A stretch of DNA of 64,000 bases from Gemmatimonadota bacterium (GTDB lineage: Bacteria; Gemmatimonadota; Gemmatimonadetes; Gemmatimonadales; GWC2-71-9). This document shows, piece after piece, positions 24,708-33,175 of the stretch. The stretch is taken from the NCBI GenBank assembly GCA_016720805.1, contig JADKJZ010000014.1:682001-746000 (forward strand), written 5' to 3'. A model generated the notes under the pieces. It was given only the letters and a program-made list of their open reading frames with translations. It was not told the DNA's origin and did not search any database. The stretch's first letter is position 1; the number at the start of each line of letters is the position of its first letter. The position numbers and the translations under genes were made by a program.

Positions 24708-25783
24708 GCCGGGCGCTCCAGCGGAGTCACCTTGCCCCCAGTCACCTGCCAGCGGGGCAACTCCAGTTGCCGCGGCAATTCCTCGAGGCGCGGGGCCGTC
24801 ACGATGCGCTGCCCGGGGCGATGCACCAGCCGTTCTGCCAATCGCCGTTGCCGATCATCGTCGAGCTCCGCGAAGACGTCGTCCACCAGCAGGGCGGGGC
24901 GCACCCCCCGACGAGCGGCCAGCGTTTCCTGCTCGAGAAAGCGCAGGGCGATGGCGGCCGAGCGCTGCTGGCCGGTGGAGCCGTAGTCACGCAGGGCGTG
25001 CCCGCCGATCGAGAAGACGAGATCATCGCGATGCGGTCCGACATGGCTCTGTCCCCGTGCGAGGTCCCGGGTGCGCGAGGCCGCCAGTCGCGTGCCCCAC
25101 GCGTCCGCGTCGGCCAGTGCATGATCGGTCCGATACCGCACCGCCACCGGGGCCGCCTCGCCGAGCGCGGCGAGTTCTTCGGCCCAGGGGTCCGACGCCT
25201 CGTCGCTCCACGCCAGCCGGGCCGCGATCACGGCAGCGCCTTCGCGGGCCAGTGCACCATCAAACGCCCCGGCCGAGGTGGCGTCGCCCTGGCGCAACGC
25301 CGCGTTCCGTTGGGCCAGCGCGGCGCGATAGCGCAACAGGGATTCAAGATACGATCGCGACGCGAGTGAGAGCATCCGATCGAGCCAGCGTCGCCGCTCA
25401 CCCGCACCACCCTGCACCAGCGCCAGATCGGTCGGGAGAAACGCCACGGCCAGCCAGCGCCCGAGCGCGGCGGCACGCCCCGCCATCTCTTCGCCATCAA
25501 TCGTGATCCGCTTGCGACGGGTCGCCGTGGCCCACGTCGTCGCGATCACCGGCCCGTCCGCCAGCGCCACCGTCACATGGAAGCCGGGGCCACCGAACTG
25601 CGCCAACTCCCGATCGGCCGCGCCGCGAATCGAGCGGAAGAGGACCGGGTAGGCCAACGCCTCAAGCAGGTTGGTCTTCCCATGACCGTTTGGCCCGACC
25701 AGCGCGACGCCCTCGGCCGGAAGCGTCAATTCGGCATCCGCCAGGTTGCGGAAACTCCGCACCAGCAGCGTCGCCGCGCGCAT
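24704..25783 (-). CDS. recF: DNA replication/repair ATPase RecF
   Basis: A 359-residue RecF, which binds gaps in DNA and helps load RecA. Walker A GPNGHGKTNLLEAL near residue 30, the YRAALAQRNAAL segment near 155, RecF signature near 270 (DYGSTGQQRSAAIALRF) and Walker B PALLVDDVFAELDDDRQ. The N-terminal RSFRNLADAELTL is typical. It lies two bases downstream of an enoyl-CoA hydratase gene rather than behind dnaN, which is unusual. Confidence 0.95.
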   Translation of the reverse strand: MRAATLLVRSFRNLADAELTLPAEGVALVGPNGHGKTNLLEALAYPVLFRSIRGAADRELAQFGGPGFHVTVALADGPVIATTWATATRRKRITIDGEEMAGRAAALGRWLAVAFLPTDLALVQGGAGERRRWLDRMLSLASRSYLESLLRYRAALAQRNAALRQGDATSAGAFDGALAREGAAVIAARLAWSDEASDPWAEELAALGEAAPVAVRYRTDHALADADAWGTRLAASRTRDLARGQSHVGPHRDDLVFSIGGHALRDYGSTGQQRSAAIALRFLEQETLAARRGVRPALLVDDVFAELDDDRQRRLAERLVHRPGQRIVTAPRLEELPRQLELPRWQVTGGKVTPLERPA

Positions 25784-25785
25784 GC

Positions 25786-26571
25786 CTACTGGCCGCGAAA
25801 CTGCGCCGGCCGCTTCTCCAGAAACGCCGTCGTCCCCTCGCGCTTCTCGTCGCTGCCGCAGGCCACACCGAACTGGACCGCCTCGTGGGCGAGAGCCGCG
25901 TCGAGGGGCAGGTCAAGGGCCGCGTCCACCGATTCGAGCACGAGGCGCACCGCCATCGGGCCCATCTGCAGGATGGTGCGCGCGAGGGCCTTGGCGTCCT
26001 CGACCAGCGACTCCAACGGCACCACCTTGTTCACCAGGCCGATGCGATGCGCCTCGGCGGCGTCGATCATCGCACTGCTCAGCAGGAGCTCGAGCGCGCG
26101 CCCCCGCCCCACAAGCCGCGGCAGCCGCACCGTGCCGCCATAGCCCGGGATCAACCCCAGCTTCACTTCCGGCTGGCCGAACTTCGCATTCGGCGACGCG
26201 TAGCGAATGTGGCACGCCATCGCGAGCTCGCAACCACCGCCAAGTGCAAAGCCGTTGATTGCGGCGATCACCGGCTTGCCGAGGGTTTCGAGCGCACGGA
26301 ACGCCGCATGACCCTTCGCCGAGAGCGCTGCACCCGAGGCCGCGTCGGTCTGGGCGATCTCGGCGATATCCGCCCCCGCCACAAACGCCTTCTCGCCAGC
26401 ACCCGTCAGCACCAGGGCGCGGACGGAGGCGTCGGCGCGCGCCCACGTCGCCAGTGCCGCCAGATCGGTGATCACGGCGTCATTCAGGGCGTTCAGCTTG
26501 TCGGGGCGATTGATGGTGGCAACGACGATTCCGTCGGCATCCTGAGCGGTCAGGAGGGTGGTGTAGGGCAT
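25786..26571 (-). CDS. Enoyl-CoA hydratase/isomerase family protein
   Basis: A 261-residue crotonase-fold enzyme hydrating 2-enoyl-CoA in beta-oxidation or a related pathway. Both catalytic Glu are seen: ALGGGCELAMACHIR (first Glu) and FGQPEVKLGLIPGYGGTVRL (second Glu), with the oxyanion hole in VAGADI near residue 65. The ATG at 26571 (MPYTTLL) fits the family; the longer frame is Pro-rich. It heads the run that continues into recF, dciA and gyrB with a two-base gap. Confidence 0.93.
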   Translation of the reverse strand: MPYTTLLTAQDADGIVVATINRPDKLNALNDAVITDLAALATWARADASVRALVLTGAGEKAFVAGADIAEIAQTDAASGAALSAKGHAAFRALETLGKPVIAAINGFALGGGCELAMACHIRYASPNAKFGQPEVKLGLIPGYGGTVRLPRLVGRGRALELLLSSAMIDAAEAHRIGLVNKVVPLESLVEDAKALARTILQMGPMAVRLVLESVDAALDLPLDAALAHEAVQFGVACGSDEKREGTTAFLEKRPAQFRGQ

Positions 26572-26584
26572 CGCGGAAAGATAA

Positions 26585-26624
26585 GGGGGGGGGTTGGGGA
26601 GAGGGTCGGGGTAGGGGTGAGGGT
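26585..26624 (+). repeat. G-run tract upstream of glpK
   Basis: Six runs of three or more G separated by two- to three-base spacers (G9, G4, G3, G4, G4, G3) on the plus strand, a typical G-quadruplex pattern. It sits just upstream of the enoyl-CoA hydratase start in the gap between the divergent hydratase and glpK genes. Confidence 0.6.
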
Positions 26625-26629
26625 ATCCA

Positions 26630-26746
26630 GTGACCGTGAACGTGACCTGTAACCCAGGGGGTTTCCAGTACACCCCATTCTCCGCTCTGGTTTACCGCCT
26701 AACCCGTCCCCATAACCTGCTCACCGGTCACAGGTCACTGGTCACC
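26630..26746. repeat. Repeat array C, inverted, upstream of glpK
   Basis: GTGACC-GTGAAC-GTGACC (26630-26647) and, 78 bases on, GGTCACA-GGTCACT-GGTCACC (26726-26746). The second set is the reverse complement of the first, with a seven-base period on that side and a six-base period on the first. It is related in design to arrays A and B, with a different core. Confidence 0.65.
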
Positions 26747-26780
26747 AGACTCGTGATCCTCCGACTCGAGGAGCCCACAT

Positions 26781-28236
26781 CCTGCCATCCTGGCCCTCGA
26801 CCAAGGCACCACCAGCTCCACCGCGCTCGTGGTGGGGCCGGATGGCCGCATCCTGGGCCGGGCCACGCGAGAGATTCCCCAGCATTTTCCTGCCCCCGGG
26901 GAAGTCGAGCACGACCCCGCGCTGCTCTTCCACGCGACCGTGGCGGCTGGCCGCGAGGCGCTGACGATCGCCGGGGTCACGGTCGATGCGATCGGCATCA
27001 CCAACCAGCGCGAGACCCTCGTGCTCTGGGACCGCGCGACGCTCGAGCCGATCGGCCGGGCGATCGTCTGGCAGGATCGACGCACCGCCGCACGCTGCGC
27101 CGAGCTACGGGCCGCGGGTCACGAGGCGGAGATCCGCGCGCGGACCGGCCTGTTGCTCGATCCCTACTTCTCGGCGACCAAACTCGAGTGGCTCCTGAAT
27201 GACCCCGCGTTGCGCGCGCGGGCCGACGGTGGGAGCCTCCGGGTCGGGACGGTGGAAAGTTGGCTGGTGGTGCGCCTGACGGGCGGGGTGCACGTCTCCG
27301 ATCCGACCAACAGTTCACGAACGATGCTGGCGTCGCTTGCGACGGGCGATTGGGATACCACCCTCCTCGACCGCTTCGGCGTCCCTGTCAGGATTCTTGC
27401 CGACCATCGTGCCATCGTCTGGCGTCGTGGGGATGGCCCAGGCGGAGTGGTTCGGGTGTGAACTGCCGATTGCCGGGCTGGCGGGCGATCAACAGGCGGC
27501 CCTTTTCGGACAGGGTTGCGTCACCGCCGGCAGTGCCAAGATCACCTACGGCACCGGTGCGTTCCTGCTTCGCTTTGTCGGGACCGATGACGTCCCGCGC
27601 CCCGGCCCGGGGGTCCTCGCCACAATTGCGGTCGGTGCCGCTGGCGAGCGCGCTTGGGCGCTCGAGGGGAGCGTCTTCGTGGCGGGGGCGGCCGTGCAAT
27701 GGTTGCGCGATGGCCTCGGGCTGATCACCCGGGCGAGCGAGACGGCTGCGTTGGCGGCCAGCGTGGCCGATACTGGAGGGGTGGTGGTCGTCCCTGCCTT
27801 CACCGGCCTCGGCGCTCCCTACTGGAACGCCGACGCGCGGGGGATGGTGACCGGGCTGACCCGTGGGACGACCAAGGCCCACCTGGTCCGGGCCACCCTG
27901 GAGTCGGTGGCGCACCAGACCGTCGATCTGGTCGAGGCGATGGGCGGGGTCAGCGCGTTGCGCGTCGATGGCGGTGCGGCGGCCAATGACTGGCTGATGC
28001 AGTTGCAGGCGGACCTGCTCGGCGTCCCGATCGAACGGCCGGCGGCCGTCGAACTCACCGCGTATGGCGCGGCCCGCCTCGCGGCGCAGGGGATCGGAGC
28101 ATCCCTCCCCTCGGCGGCCGAATTGGGCGGGGCGACGAGCTTCGAACCCCGGGCGACAGACGCCTGGCGGGCGGAACGGCGAGGTGAGTGGCATCGCGCG
28201 GTCGGGGCGGCGCTGCACTGGGCGCAGGACAGATGA
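26781..28236 (+). CDS. glpK: Glycerol kinase, disrupted start and frameshift
   Basis: Phosphorylates glycerol to glycerol 3-phosphate. The reading starts AILALDQGTTSSTALV and holds WQDRRTAARC, DPYFSATKLEWLL, VHVSDPTNSSRTML, AGDQQAALFGQGC, TYGTGAF and GGAAANDWLMQ, all FGGY/GlpK motifs. Two lesions are apparent. First, no ATG, GTG or TTG lies in frame between the upstream stop (26754) and residue 17; CACATCCTGCC would restore an ATG with GAGGAG eight bases upstream if one G were added after 26780. Second, an extra base near TTCTT (27394-27398) joins frame 0 (ends 27461) to frame 1 (ends 28236). Sequencing error or a decaying gene are both possible. Confidence 0.8.
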
Positions 28237-28238
28237 AT

Positions 28239-28266
28239 CGATGATCGATCCTCGATGATCGATCAT
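28239..28266. repeat. Heptamer array D after glpK
   Basis: Four phased heptamers CGATGAT, CGATCCT, CGATGAT, CGATCAT starting three bases after the glpK stop. The units are partly self-complementary (ATCGAT cores). Same seven-base phasing as the other arrays but an unrelated core. Confidence 0.65.
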
Positions 28267-28312
28267 CCCTCGCCGGGCCCGGTTGGATGGCACCTTTTGC
28301 AGGCGTCCGGGG

Positions 28313-28320
28313 TATATTTG
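28313..28320 (+). promoter_or_regulatory. TATATTTG element upstream of ccmE
   Basis: Matches the TAnnTTTG -7 element known from Bacteroidota promoters. Its first T is 34 bases before the ccmE ATG, the same spacing as the copy at 42061. No TTTG element is found 19-21 bases upstream. Confidence 0.3.
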
Positions 28321-28346
28321 CCCATCTCCTTGGGGAGCGTCACACC

Positions 28347-28778
28347 ATGAAGCCCAGCACCAAGTTCGCACTCGGTAGCGTCGCCATTGTCGCGGTCGTC
28401 ACGCTCCTGATGGTCGAGGGGGTCAAGCAGACGGGAACCTACTTCCTCACGCCATCGCAGCTGGTCGCGAAGGCCGAGCAGGACCCGTCACTGCACGATG
28501 TCGGCGTCAAGGTGAGTGCCAAGGTGGTGAAGGGGTCGATCAAGCGTGACCCGGCTGCCCAGCGCGTCGACTTCACCATCAGTGACGGCACGAAGTCGTT
28601 CCCGGTGACCTACATCGGCCTGGTGCCGGACACCTTCACCGACAAGAACGAGATCGAGGTCGTCGCCGAGGGAAAGTTCGGACGCGACGGCACCTTCCAC
28701 GCGACCGTCCTGGTCGCCAAGTGCGGGTCCCGCTACGAAGCGCAGTGGGACGAGATGGCGAAGAACAAAACCACCTGA
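28347..28778 (+). CDS. ccmE: Cytochrome c maturation heme chaperone CcmE, Cys-type
   Basis: A 143-residue membrane-anchored periplasmic heme chaperone of cytochrome c maturation system I. One N-terminal helix (VAIVAVVTLLMVEG) is followed by the OB-fold (VKVSAKVVKGSIKRD, VDFTISDGTKSFPVTYIG, VVAEGKF). The heme-attachment motif is AKCGSRYE, that is Cys-x3-Tyr in place of the His-x3-Tyr of E. coli. The Cys form is known from Desulfovibrio and archaea. GGGGAG upstream supports the ATG at 28347. It is followed by ccmF after 10 bases. Confidence 0.92.
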   Translation: MKPSTKFALGSVAIVAVVTLLMVEGVKQTGTYFLTPSQLVAKAEQDPSLHDVGVKVSAKVVKGSIKRDPAAQRVDFTISDGTKSFPVTYIGLVPDTFTDKNEIEVVAEGKFGRDGTFHATVLVAKCGSRYEAQWDEMAKNKTT

Positions 28779-28788
28779 GCGGGGCCAG

Positions 28789-30828
28789 ATGACTTACCTG
28801 GGACAGTTCGCACTCTGGGCCGCCGTTCTGGTGGGTGCCTGGGGTACGGCTTTGGCGTTTTTCGGCAAGTGGGAAGAGCGGCCGGCGCTGGCCACGGCCA
28901 TCACGCGCAGCAGCTACGCCCTCTGTGCCGCCTTGCTCGTCGCGGCCGTCGCGCTGTGGAAGGGCATCTTCACGCACGACTTCAACATCGAGTACGTCGC
29001 CGCCTACACCTCGCGGAACCTCCCCGAGTACTACCTGATCTCGGCGTTCTGGGCAGGACAGAAGGGGTCACTCCTCTTCTGGGCGGTGGTGCTGTCGATC
29101 TTCGGCGCGCTGGCACAGGCGCTCACGTCGCAGCGCTTCAAGGCGATGCTGCCGTACGTCGCGGGCATCGCCAACATCACCACCGTCTTCTTCGTGCTGG
29201 TGATGCTCTTTGGCGGCGCCAACCCGTTCGAGCGGCTCGCCTTCACGCCGCCTGACGGCCGTGGTCTCAACCCGCAGCTGCAGAACCCGGGGATGATCAT
29301 CCATCCCCCGATGCTCTACCTCGGTTACATCTCGCTCACCATCCCGTTCGCGTTCGCGATGGCCGCACTGCTCGCCAAGCAGCTCGACGCCGGCTGGATC
29401 GTGGCGATGCGGAAGTGGGCCCTCACCTCGTGGCTCTTCCTATCGGTCGGCATCACCATCGGGATGTGGTGGGCGTATGTCGAACTCGGCTGGGGCGGCG
29501 TCTGGGCCTGGGATCCGGTCGAGAACGCCTCGCTGCTGCCGTGGCTGACGCTGACGGCGTTCCTGCATTCGGTGATGATCCAGGAAAAGCGCGGCATGCT
29601 CAAGCGCTGGAACATGGGGCTGATCGTCGGCACCTTCCTGCTGACGATCTTCGGCACCTTCATCACCCGCTCGGGCGTGATCGCGTCGGTGCACTCCTTC
29701 ACCCAGTCCGCCGTGGGCTACTTCTTCCTCGGCTTCCTGATGGTGGCGGCGATCCTCTCGTTCACGCTGCTCTACACGCGCTGGCCGCTGCTGCAGCCCG
29801 AGGCGCAACTCGAGTCGATGGTGAGCCGCGAAGGCGCCTTCCTCTACAACAACCTCGCGCTGGTCGGCATCGCCTTCTCGGTGCTCTGGGGCACGCTCTT
29901 CCCGATCCTTTCCGAGGCGGTGCGGGGGACCAAGATCACGGTCGGTCCGCCCTTCTTCAATCGGGTGAACATCCCGCTCGGCATCTTCCTGCTCTTCCTC
30001 ACGGGCGTCGGGCCGCTCATTGCGTGGCGCAAGGCCTCGGCGGCCAATCTCCGCCGGCAGTTCATCGCGCCGACGCTTGGCGGGATCGTCGCCATGGGCG
30101 CCCTGCTGGCCGGCGGCTTGCGCTCGCCCTGGGCGCTGATGTCGCTTTCGGTCTCCGCCTTCGCGCTGGTGACGGTCATCCAGGAATTCGGCCGCGGTAT
30201 CCGTGCCCGGATGACGATGCACGCGGAAGGCGCTCCGGTCGCGCTGATGCGGCTGGTGGCCCGCAACCGTCGTCGCTACGGCGGCTACGTGGTCCACGTG
30301 GCGATCATGGTCTACTTCGTCGCCTTCACGGGGCTCGCGTTTGCGACCAAGACCACGGTCGACCTGCAGCCGGGCCAGAAGGCCACGCTCAAGTCGGCCT
30401 ACGGCCACACCTGGACCTTCACCCACCTCGGCGTCTCCCAGTACGAGGCCCTGAACCGGCGGGTCTCGGCGGCGACGCTTGAAGTGGCCAAGGATGGTGT
30501 GCGGATGGGGACGATCAAGTCCGAAAAGCGTCAGCACGTGGACTCGTTCGGCAACCCGACCTTCGAACCGTCGACCGAGGTCGGCATCCGCTCCGACCTG
30601 CTTGAGGACGTGTATGTGGTGTACGCGGGGTCACCCGACGGGACCGAGCGCGCCTCCTTCTCGCTGCTGATCAATCCGCTGGTGAGCTGGTTCTGGATCG
30701 GCGGCGGGATCCTGGTGTTCGGTGGCCTGCTCACGATGTGGCCCGGCGGCCCGCAGGTGAAGACCGCGCGTCAGCGCGCATCGATCCAGGCCGGCTACAC
30801 CGTGCCGCTCGCCGGAGTCGCGGAATGA
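28789..30828 (+). CDS. ccmF: Heme lyase CcmF
   Basis: A 679-residue polytopic protein that takes heme from CcmE and attaches it to apocytochrome c. The tryptophan-rich WWD segment is WAYVELGWGGVWAWDPVENAS near residue 230, flanked by His residues in PGMIIHPPMLYLGY and TAFLHSVMIQ that bind heme. At least twelve hydrophobic helices are visible, and the C-terminal periplasmic domain begins near residue 510 (TGLAFATKTTVDLQPGQKA). It overlaps ccmH by four bases. No CcmA-D genes are in the window, so they lie elsewhere or are missing. Confidence 0.95.
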   Translation: MTYLGQFALWAAVLVGAWGTALAFFGKWEERPALATAITRSSYALCAALLVAAVALWKGIFTHDFNIEYVAAYTSRNLPEYYLISAFWAGQKGSLLFWAVVLSIFGALAQALTSQRFKAMLPYVAGIANITTVFFVLVMLFGGANPFERLAFTPPDGRGLNPQLQNPGMIIHPPMLYLGYISLTIPFAFAMAALLAKQLDAGWIVAMRKWALTSWLFLSVGITIGMWWAYVELGWGGVWAWDPVENASLLPWLTLTAFLHSVMIQEKRGMLKRWNMGLIVGTFLLTIFGTFITRSGVIASVHSFTQSAVGYFFLGFLMVAAILSFTLLYTRWPLLQPEAQLESMVSREGAFLYNNLALVGIAFSVLWGTLFPILSEAVRGTKITVGPPFFNRVNIPLGIFLLFLTGVGPLIAWRKASAANLRRQFIAPTLGGIVAMGALLAGGLRSPWALMSLSVSAFALVTVIQEFGRGIRARMTMHAEGAPVALMRLVARNRRRYGGYVVHVAIMVYFVAFTGLAFATKTTVDLQPGQKATLKSAYGHTWTFTHLGVSQYEALNRRVSAATLEVAKDGVRMGTIKSEKRQHVDSFGNPTFEPSTEVGIRSDLLEDVYVVYAGSPDGTERASFSLLINPLVSWFWIGGGILVFGGLLTMWPGGPQVKTARQRASIQAGYTVPLAGVAE

Positions 30829-31421
30829 ACAGTTCGCGACGCCACTTCCTCGGCCTCGCCGTGGTGTCGGTGGGGGGCGCGGTGCTTCGGCCGCTTGCCG
30901 CGCAGGACACGAGCCGGGTGGCCCCCCAGGATACCGGCGCAGTGCAGGGCGACCTGCTCCGCGACCCCGATGGTGTCGGCCAACGCCGCGACACGGTGAC
31001 GGCGATCGACAACGATCCGGGGATCATCGCGATCGAGCGGCAACTCAAGTGCACCTGCGGTTGCACGCTCGACATTTACACGTGCCGCACGACCGACTTC
31101 ACCTGCACCTACTCGCCGGCCCTGCACAAGGAAGTGGTGGCGTTGGTGCAGGAGGGCAAGACGCCGGAACAAGTCGTCCGCTTCTTCATCGATCGCGAAG
31201 GCGAGAAGATGCTGATGGCGCCGGCGGCCCAAGGCTTCAACCTCGCCGGATACCTGGTGCCCGGTCTGGGAATGCTGGCCGCCGGTCTCGCGCTGGCCGC
31301 GTATCTCTCGCGGCGGCGCGAAGTCGTCGCCGTGGCCGCGGCGGGGGGCGCCTCCCCGACGGCTCCCGATCCCGAAGCCCTGGCCCGACTGAAGCGCGCG
31401 CTCGACGAGGTGGATTCGTGA
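30825..31421 (+). CDS. ccmH: CcmH-like cytochrome c maturation protein, unusual Cys motif
   Basis: 198 residues. The N-terminus MNSSRRHFLGLAVVSVGG resembles a Tat signal (SRRxFLG). The CcmH domain has LKCTCGCTLDIYTC instead of LRCxxCQ, with further Cys at DFTC, then EVVALVQEGKTPEQVVRFFIDREG and FNLAGYLVPGLGML, the usual CcmH ending and membrane segment. CcmH normally handles thiols of apocytochrome c. The four-Cys layout suggests a changed redox or metal-binding mode. It overlaps ccmF and the following gene. Confidence 0.85.
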   Translation: MNSSRRHFLGLAVVSVGGAVLRPLAAQDTSRVAPQDTGAVQGDLLRDPDGVGQRRDTVTAIDNDPGIIAIERQLKCTCGCTLDIYTCRTTDFTCTYSPALHKEVVALVQEGKTPEQVVRFFIDREGEKMLMAPAAQGFNLAGYLVPGLGMLAAGLALAAYLSRRREVVAVAAAGGASPTAPDPEALARLKRALDEVDS

Positions 31422-31843
31422 ATCAGGATACGCTGGCGCAATTGGTGGCGATGGTGCTCGTCGGCTTCGCCCTGTTCTGGCTGGTGGCGCAGCCGCTGAT
31501 CGCGCCTGGTGTGGAGACGGCGCCGATCATCGAGCCGCCCGATCCGGAAGAAACGCCTCGCGGCCAGGCGCTGCTGGCGTTGAAGGAAATCGAGTTCGAC
31601 CGCGCCACCGGGAAGCTCTCGGATGAGGATTACGCCGAGTTGCACGCGCGCTACTCCAGCCGGGCGCTCGAGCTCCTCGATGGCCCGTCCACGGCGGTCG
31701 CCCCCCCGATCCATGCCGACCCGGTCGAGGCACTGCTCACGCAGCGCATCGTGACGCAGGGGGGATTCTGTGGCAGCTGCGGCGCCCGCCGGGTGCCCGG
31801 CGGACGCTTCTGCGGCAGTTGCGGGGCCCCGCAGGCGGTCTAG
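31418..31843 (+). CDS. CcmI-like membrane protein with zinc ribbon
   Basis: 141 residues: a single N-terminal helix (LVAMVLVGFALFWLVAQPL), a helical segment KEIEFDRATGKLSDEDYAEL that looks like the start of CcmI, and a C-terminal pair of CxxC units (FCGSCGARRVPGGRFCGSCG) forming a zinc ribbon. The GTG at 31418 overlaps the ccmH stop, so it belongs to the ccm operon. A zinc ribbon at the end of a CcmI-like protein is not standard, and its job is unknown. Confidence 0.75.
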   Translation: MNQDTLAQLVAMVLVGFALFWLVAQPLIAPGVETAPIIEPPDPEETPRGQALLALKEIEFDRATGKLSDEDYAELHARYSSRALELLDGPSTAVAPPIHADPVEALLTQRIVTQGGFCGSCGARRVPGGRFCGSCGAPQAV

Positions 31844-31846
31844 CGC

Positions 31847-33049
31847 TCAGGGGCGGTAGGCGGTCCCGAACCAGCCATAAGTTCGGGTGCCGTCCGACTT
31901 GAGGACCCAGTTGGCCCCACCCGGCACCCACCCCGCCACCGATGTCTCGACGGCGTTGCCGATCAAATCATCGCCCGTCGTGATGATGTTGCGGACGGCG
32001 CTGTAGAGGTTGAAGAGCGAGGGTGCCGCGCGCACCCCCTTCACGTACCACGGTTCCACCTTCCCGCTCGTGACGCTCTTGTAGGCGGCATCGACCGCCG
32101 AGAGCAGTTGCGTGACGCGGTTGCCATCAATTCGTGGTACGCACGCCTCGTCGTCGTCCTCGTAGGCGACGATGCGAATCGGCGCGCCTGGGTGCGCCGC
32201 CGCATATCGCTGCCGATCCTGCTCGGAGAGCAGCATCGCATTGCCGCTCCAGTCGGCGCCATTCTGGTCGAAATACGAGTAGCCCCCGGCATGCTCCCCG
32301 GTGCACGACAACTGTTCCGCCTCGCTCCCCGCCACCAGTCCGTAGACGTGATATTCGTACTCGGGCTTCCCCTTCAGCCAGCTCTCGAATGAATCCTCGA
32401 AATGCGACGTCGTGAGGTAGAGGCCGGCGGTCGAGGAGAGGTTGCTCGTCGCGCCGGTGCTGGTCGCGCCACAGAGGTCGTAGCATGACGCGGCCATGAG
32501 CGGGCGGCCCCCGGTGAAGTCGGTCTCTTGCGGGACCAGCGCGAGCACCGGGATCGAGGGCGGCGTGTCGGCGCTCAGCACTCGCCGATGGCCCGCGAGG
32601 TCGTAGGCGACCGGTGCCTCGCCATCCTGGCCGATCGTGGCGACCAGCAAGGTGGCCTCGCCCTGCCAGGCGCGGCGGTGGGACGCGACCGGCAGGTACA
32701 CCTCGAGCGGCCGTGCGGCCTCGAGGTCACCGAGCAGGTCGGTGACGGAGGTGGCGGTGCCCCGCGCCAGCGAGGCGAGCAGGAGCCCCTGATCGGCGCG
32801 GGCGAGCGCCTGGAACTGGAGCTTCCCCTCGGGTGCGTGGGAGGCATCGAGCTTCCGCTTCAGGGCGGCGCGGGTGGCGGGGTCGTTGAGCGCGACGGCG
32901 AGACGCAGCGCAAGGCGTTCGCGCGGCGAGGCCTCGACCGCCGCCGTGGTCGGCGTGGGCGCGGCGGCCGTCGGGGAGGAGGCCTCCTCCCCTTGGCAGG
33001 CGGCCAGGCCAACGAGGAAGGCGGTGCAGCAGAGCAGGCGACGTGACAT
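31847..33049 (-). CDS. Secreted lipoprotein of unknown function
   Basis: 400 residues with a lipoprotein signal (MSRRLLCCTAFLVGLAACQG, lipobox LAAC) and a Thr/Ala/Pro-rich linker. A domain of about 340 residues follows, with strand-like segments and a few Cys (SCYDLCGATS, LSCTGEHAGG, DEACVPRI). I do not recognise the family. AGGAGG nine to ten bases before the ATG fixes the start. It converges with the ccm operon at a four-base gap. Confidence 0.75.
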   Translation of the reverse strand: MSRRLLCCTAFLVGLAACQGEEASSPTAAAPTPTTAAVEASPRERLALRLAVALNDPATRAALKRKLDASHAPEGKLQFQALARADQGLLLASLARGTATSVTDLLGDLEAARPLEVYLPVASHRRAWQGEATLLVATIGQDGEAPVAYDLAGHRRVLSADTPPSIPVLALVPQETDFTGGRPLMAASCYDLCGATSTGATSNLSSTAGLYLTTSHFEDSFESWLKGKPEYEYHVYGLVAGSEAEQLSCTGEHAGGYSYFDQNGADWSGNAMLLSEQDRQRYAAAHPGAPIRIVAYEDDDEACVPRIDGNRVTQLLSAVDAAYKSVTSGKVEPWYVKGVRAAPSLFNLYSAVRNIITTGDDLIGNAVETSVAGWVPGGANWVLKSDGTRTYGWFGTAYRP

Positions 33050-33074
33050 CGGGTCCTCCTGGGACCAAAGGACA

Positions 33075-33107
33075 GACCGCGATCCGGCGGAGTGCCGAAT
33101 CGCGGTC
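33075..33107 (-). terminator. Hairpin after the ABC transporter operon
   Basis: GACCGCGAT and ATCGCGGTC form a 9-bp outer stem, with CGGC/GCCG inside. It lies between the stop of the ABC permease gene and the start of the lipoprotein gene, both on the minus strand. A short T-rich stretch follows on that strand (TGTCCTTTGG). Confidence 0.5.
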
Positions 33108-33175
33108 GTCACGATCGCGGTGGGGGGTCGATCGCCGAGTGGCCGAACGGCGCGAGACGGCGCAGCTTCGTGCGA

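Noticed and set aside
13307..28266. CRISPR interpretation of the heptamer arrays
   Set aside because: Units are only seven bases, no unique spacers exist, and no cas gene is present.
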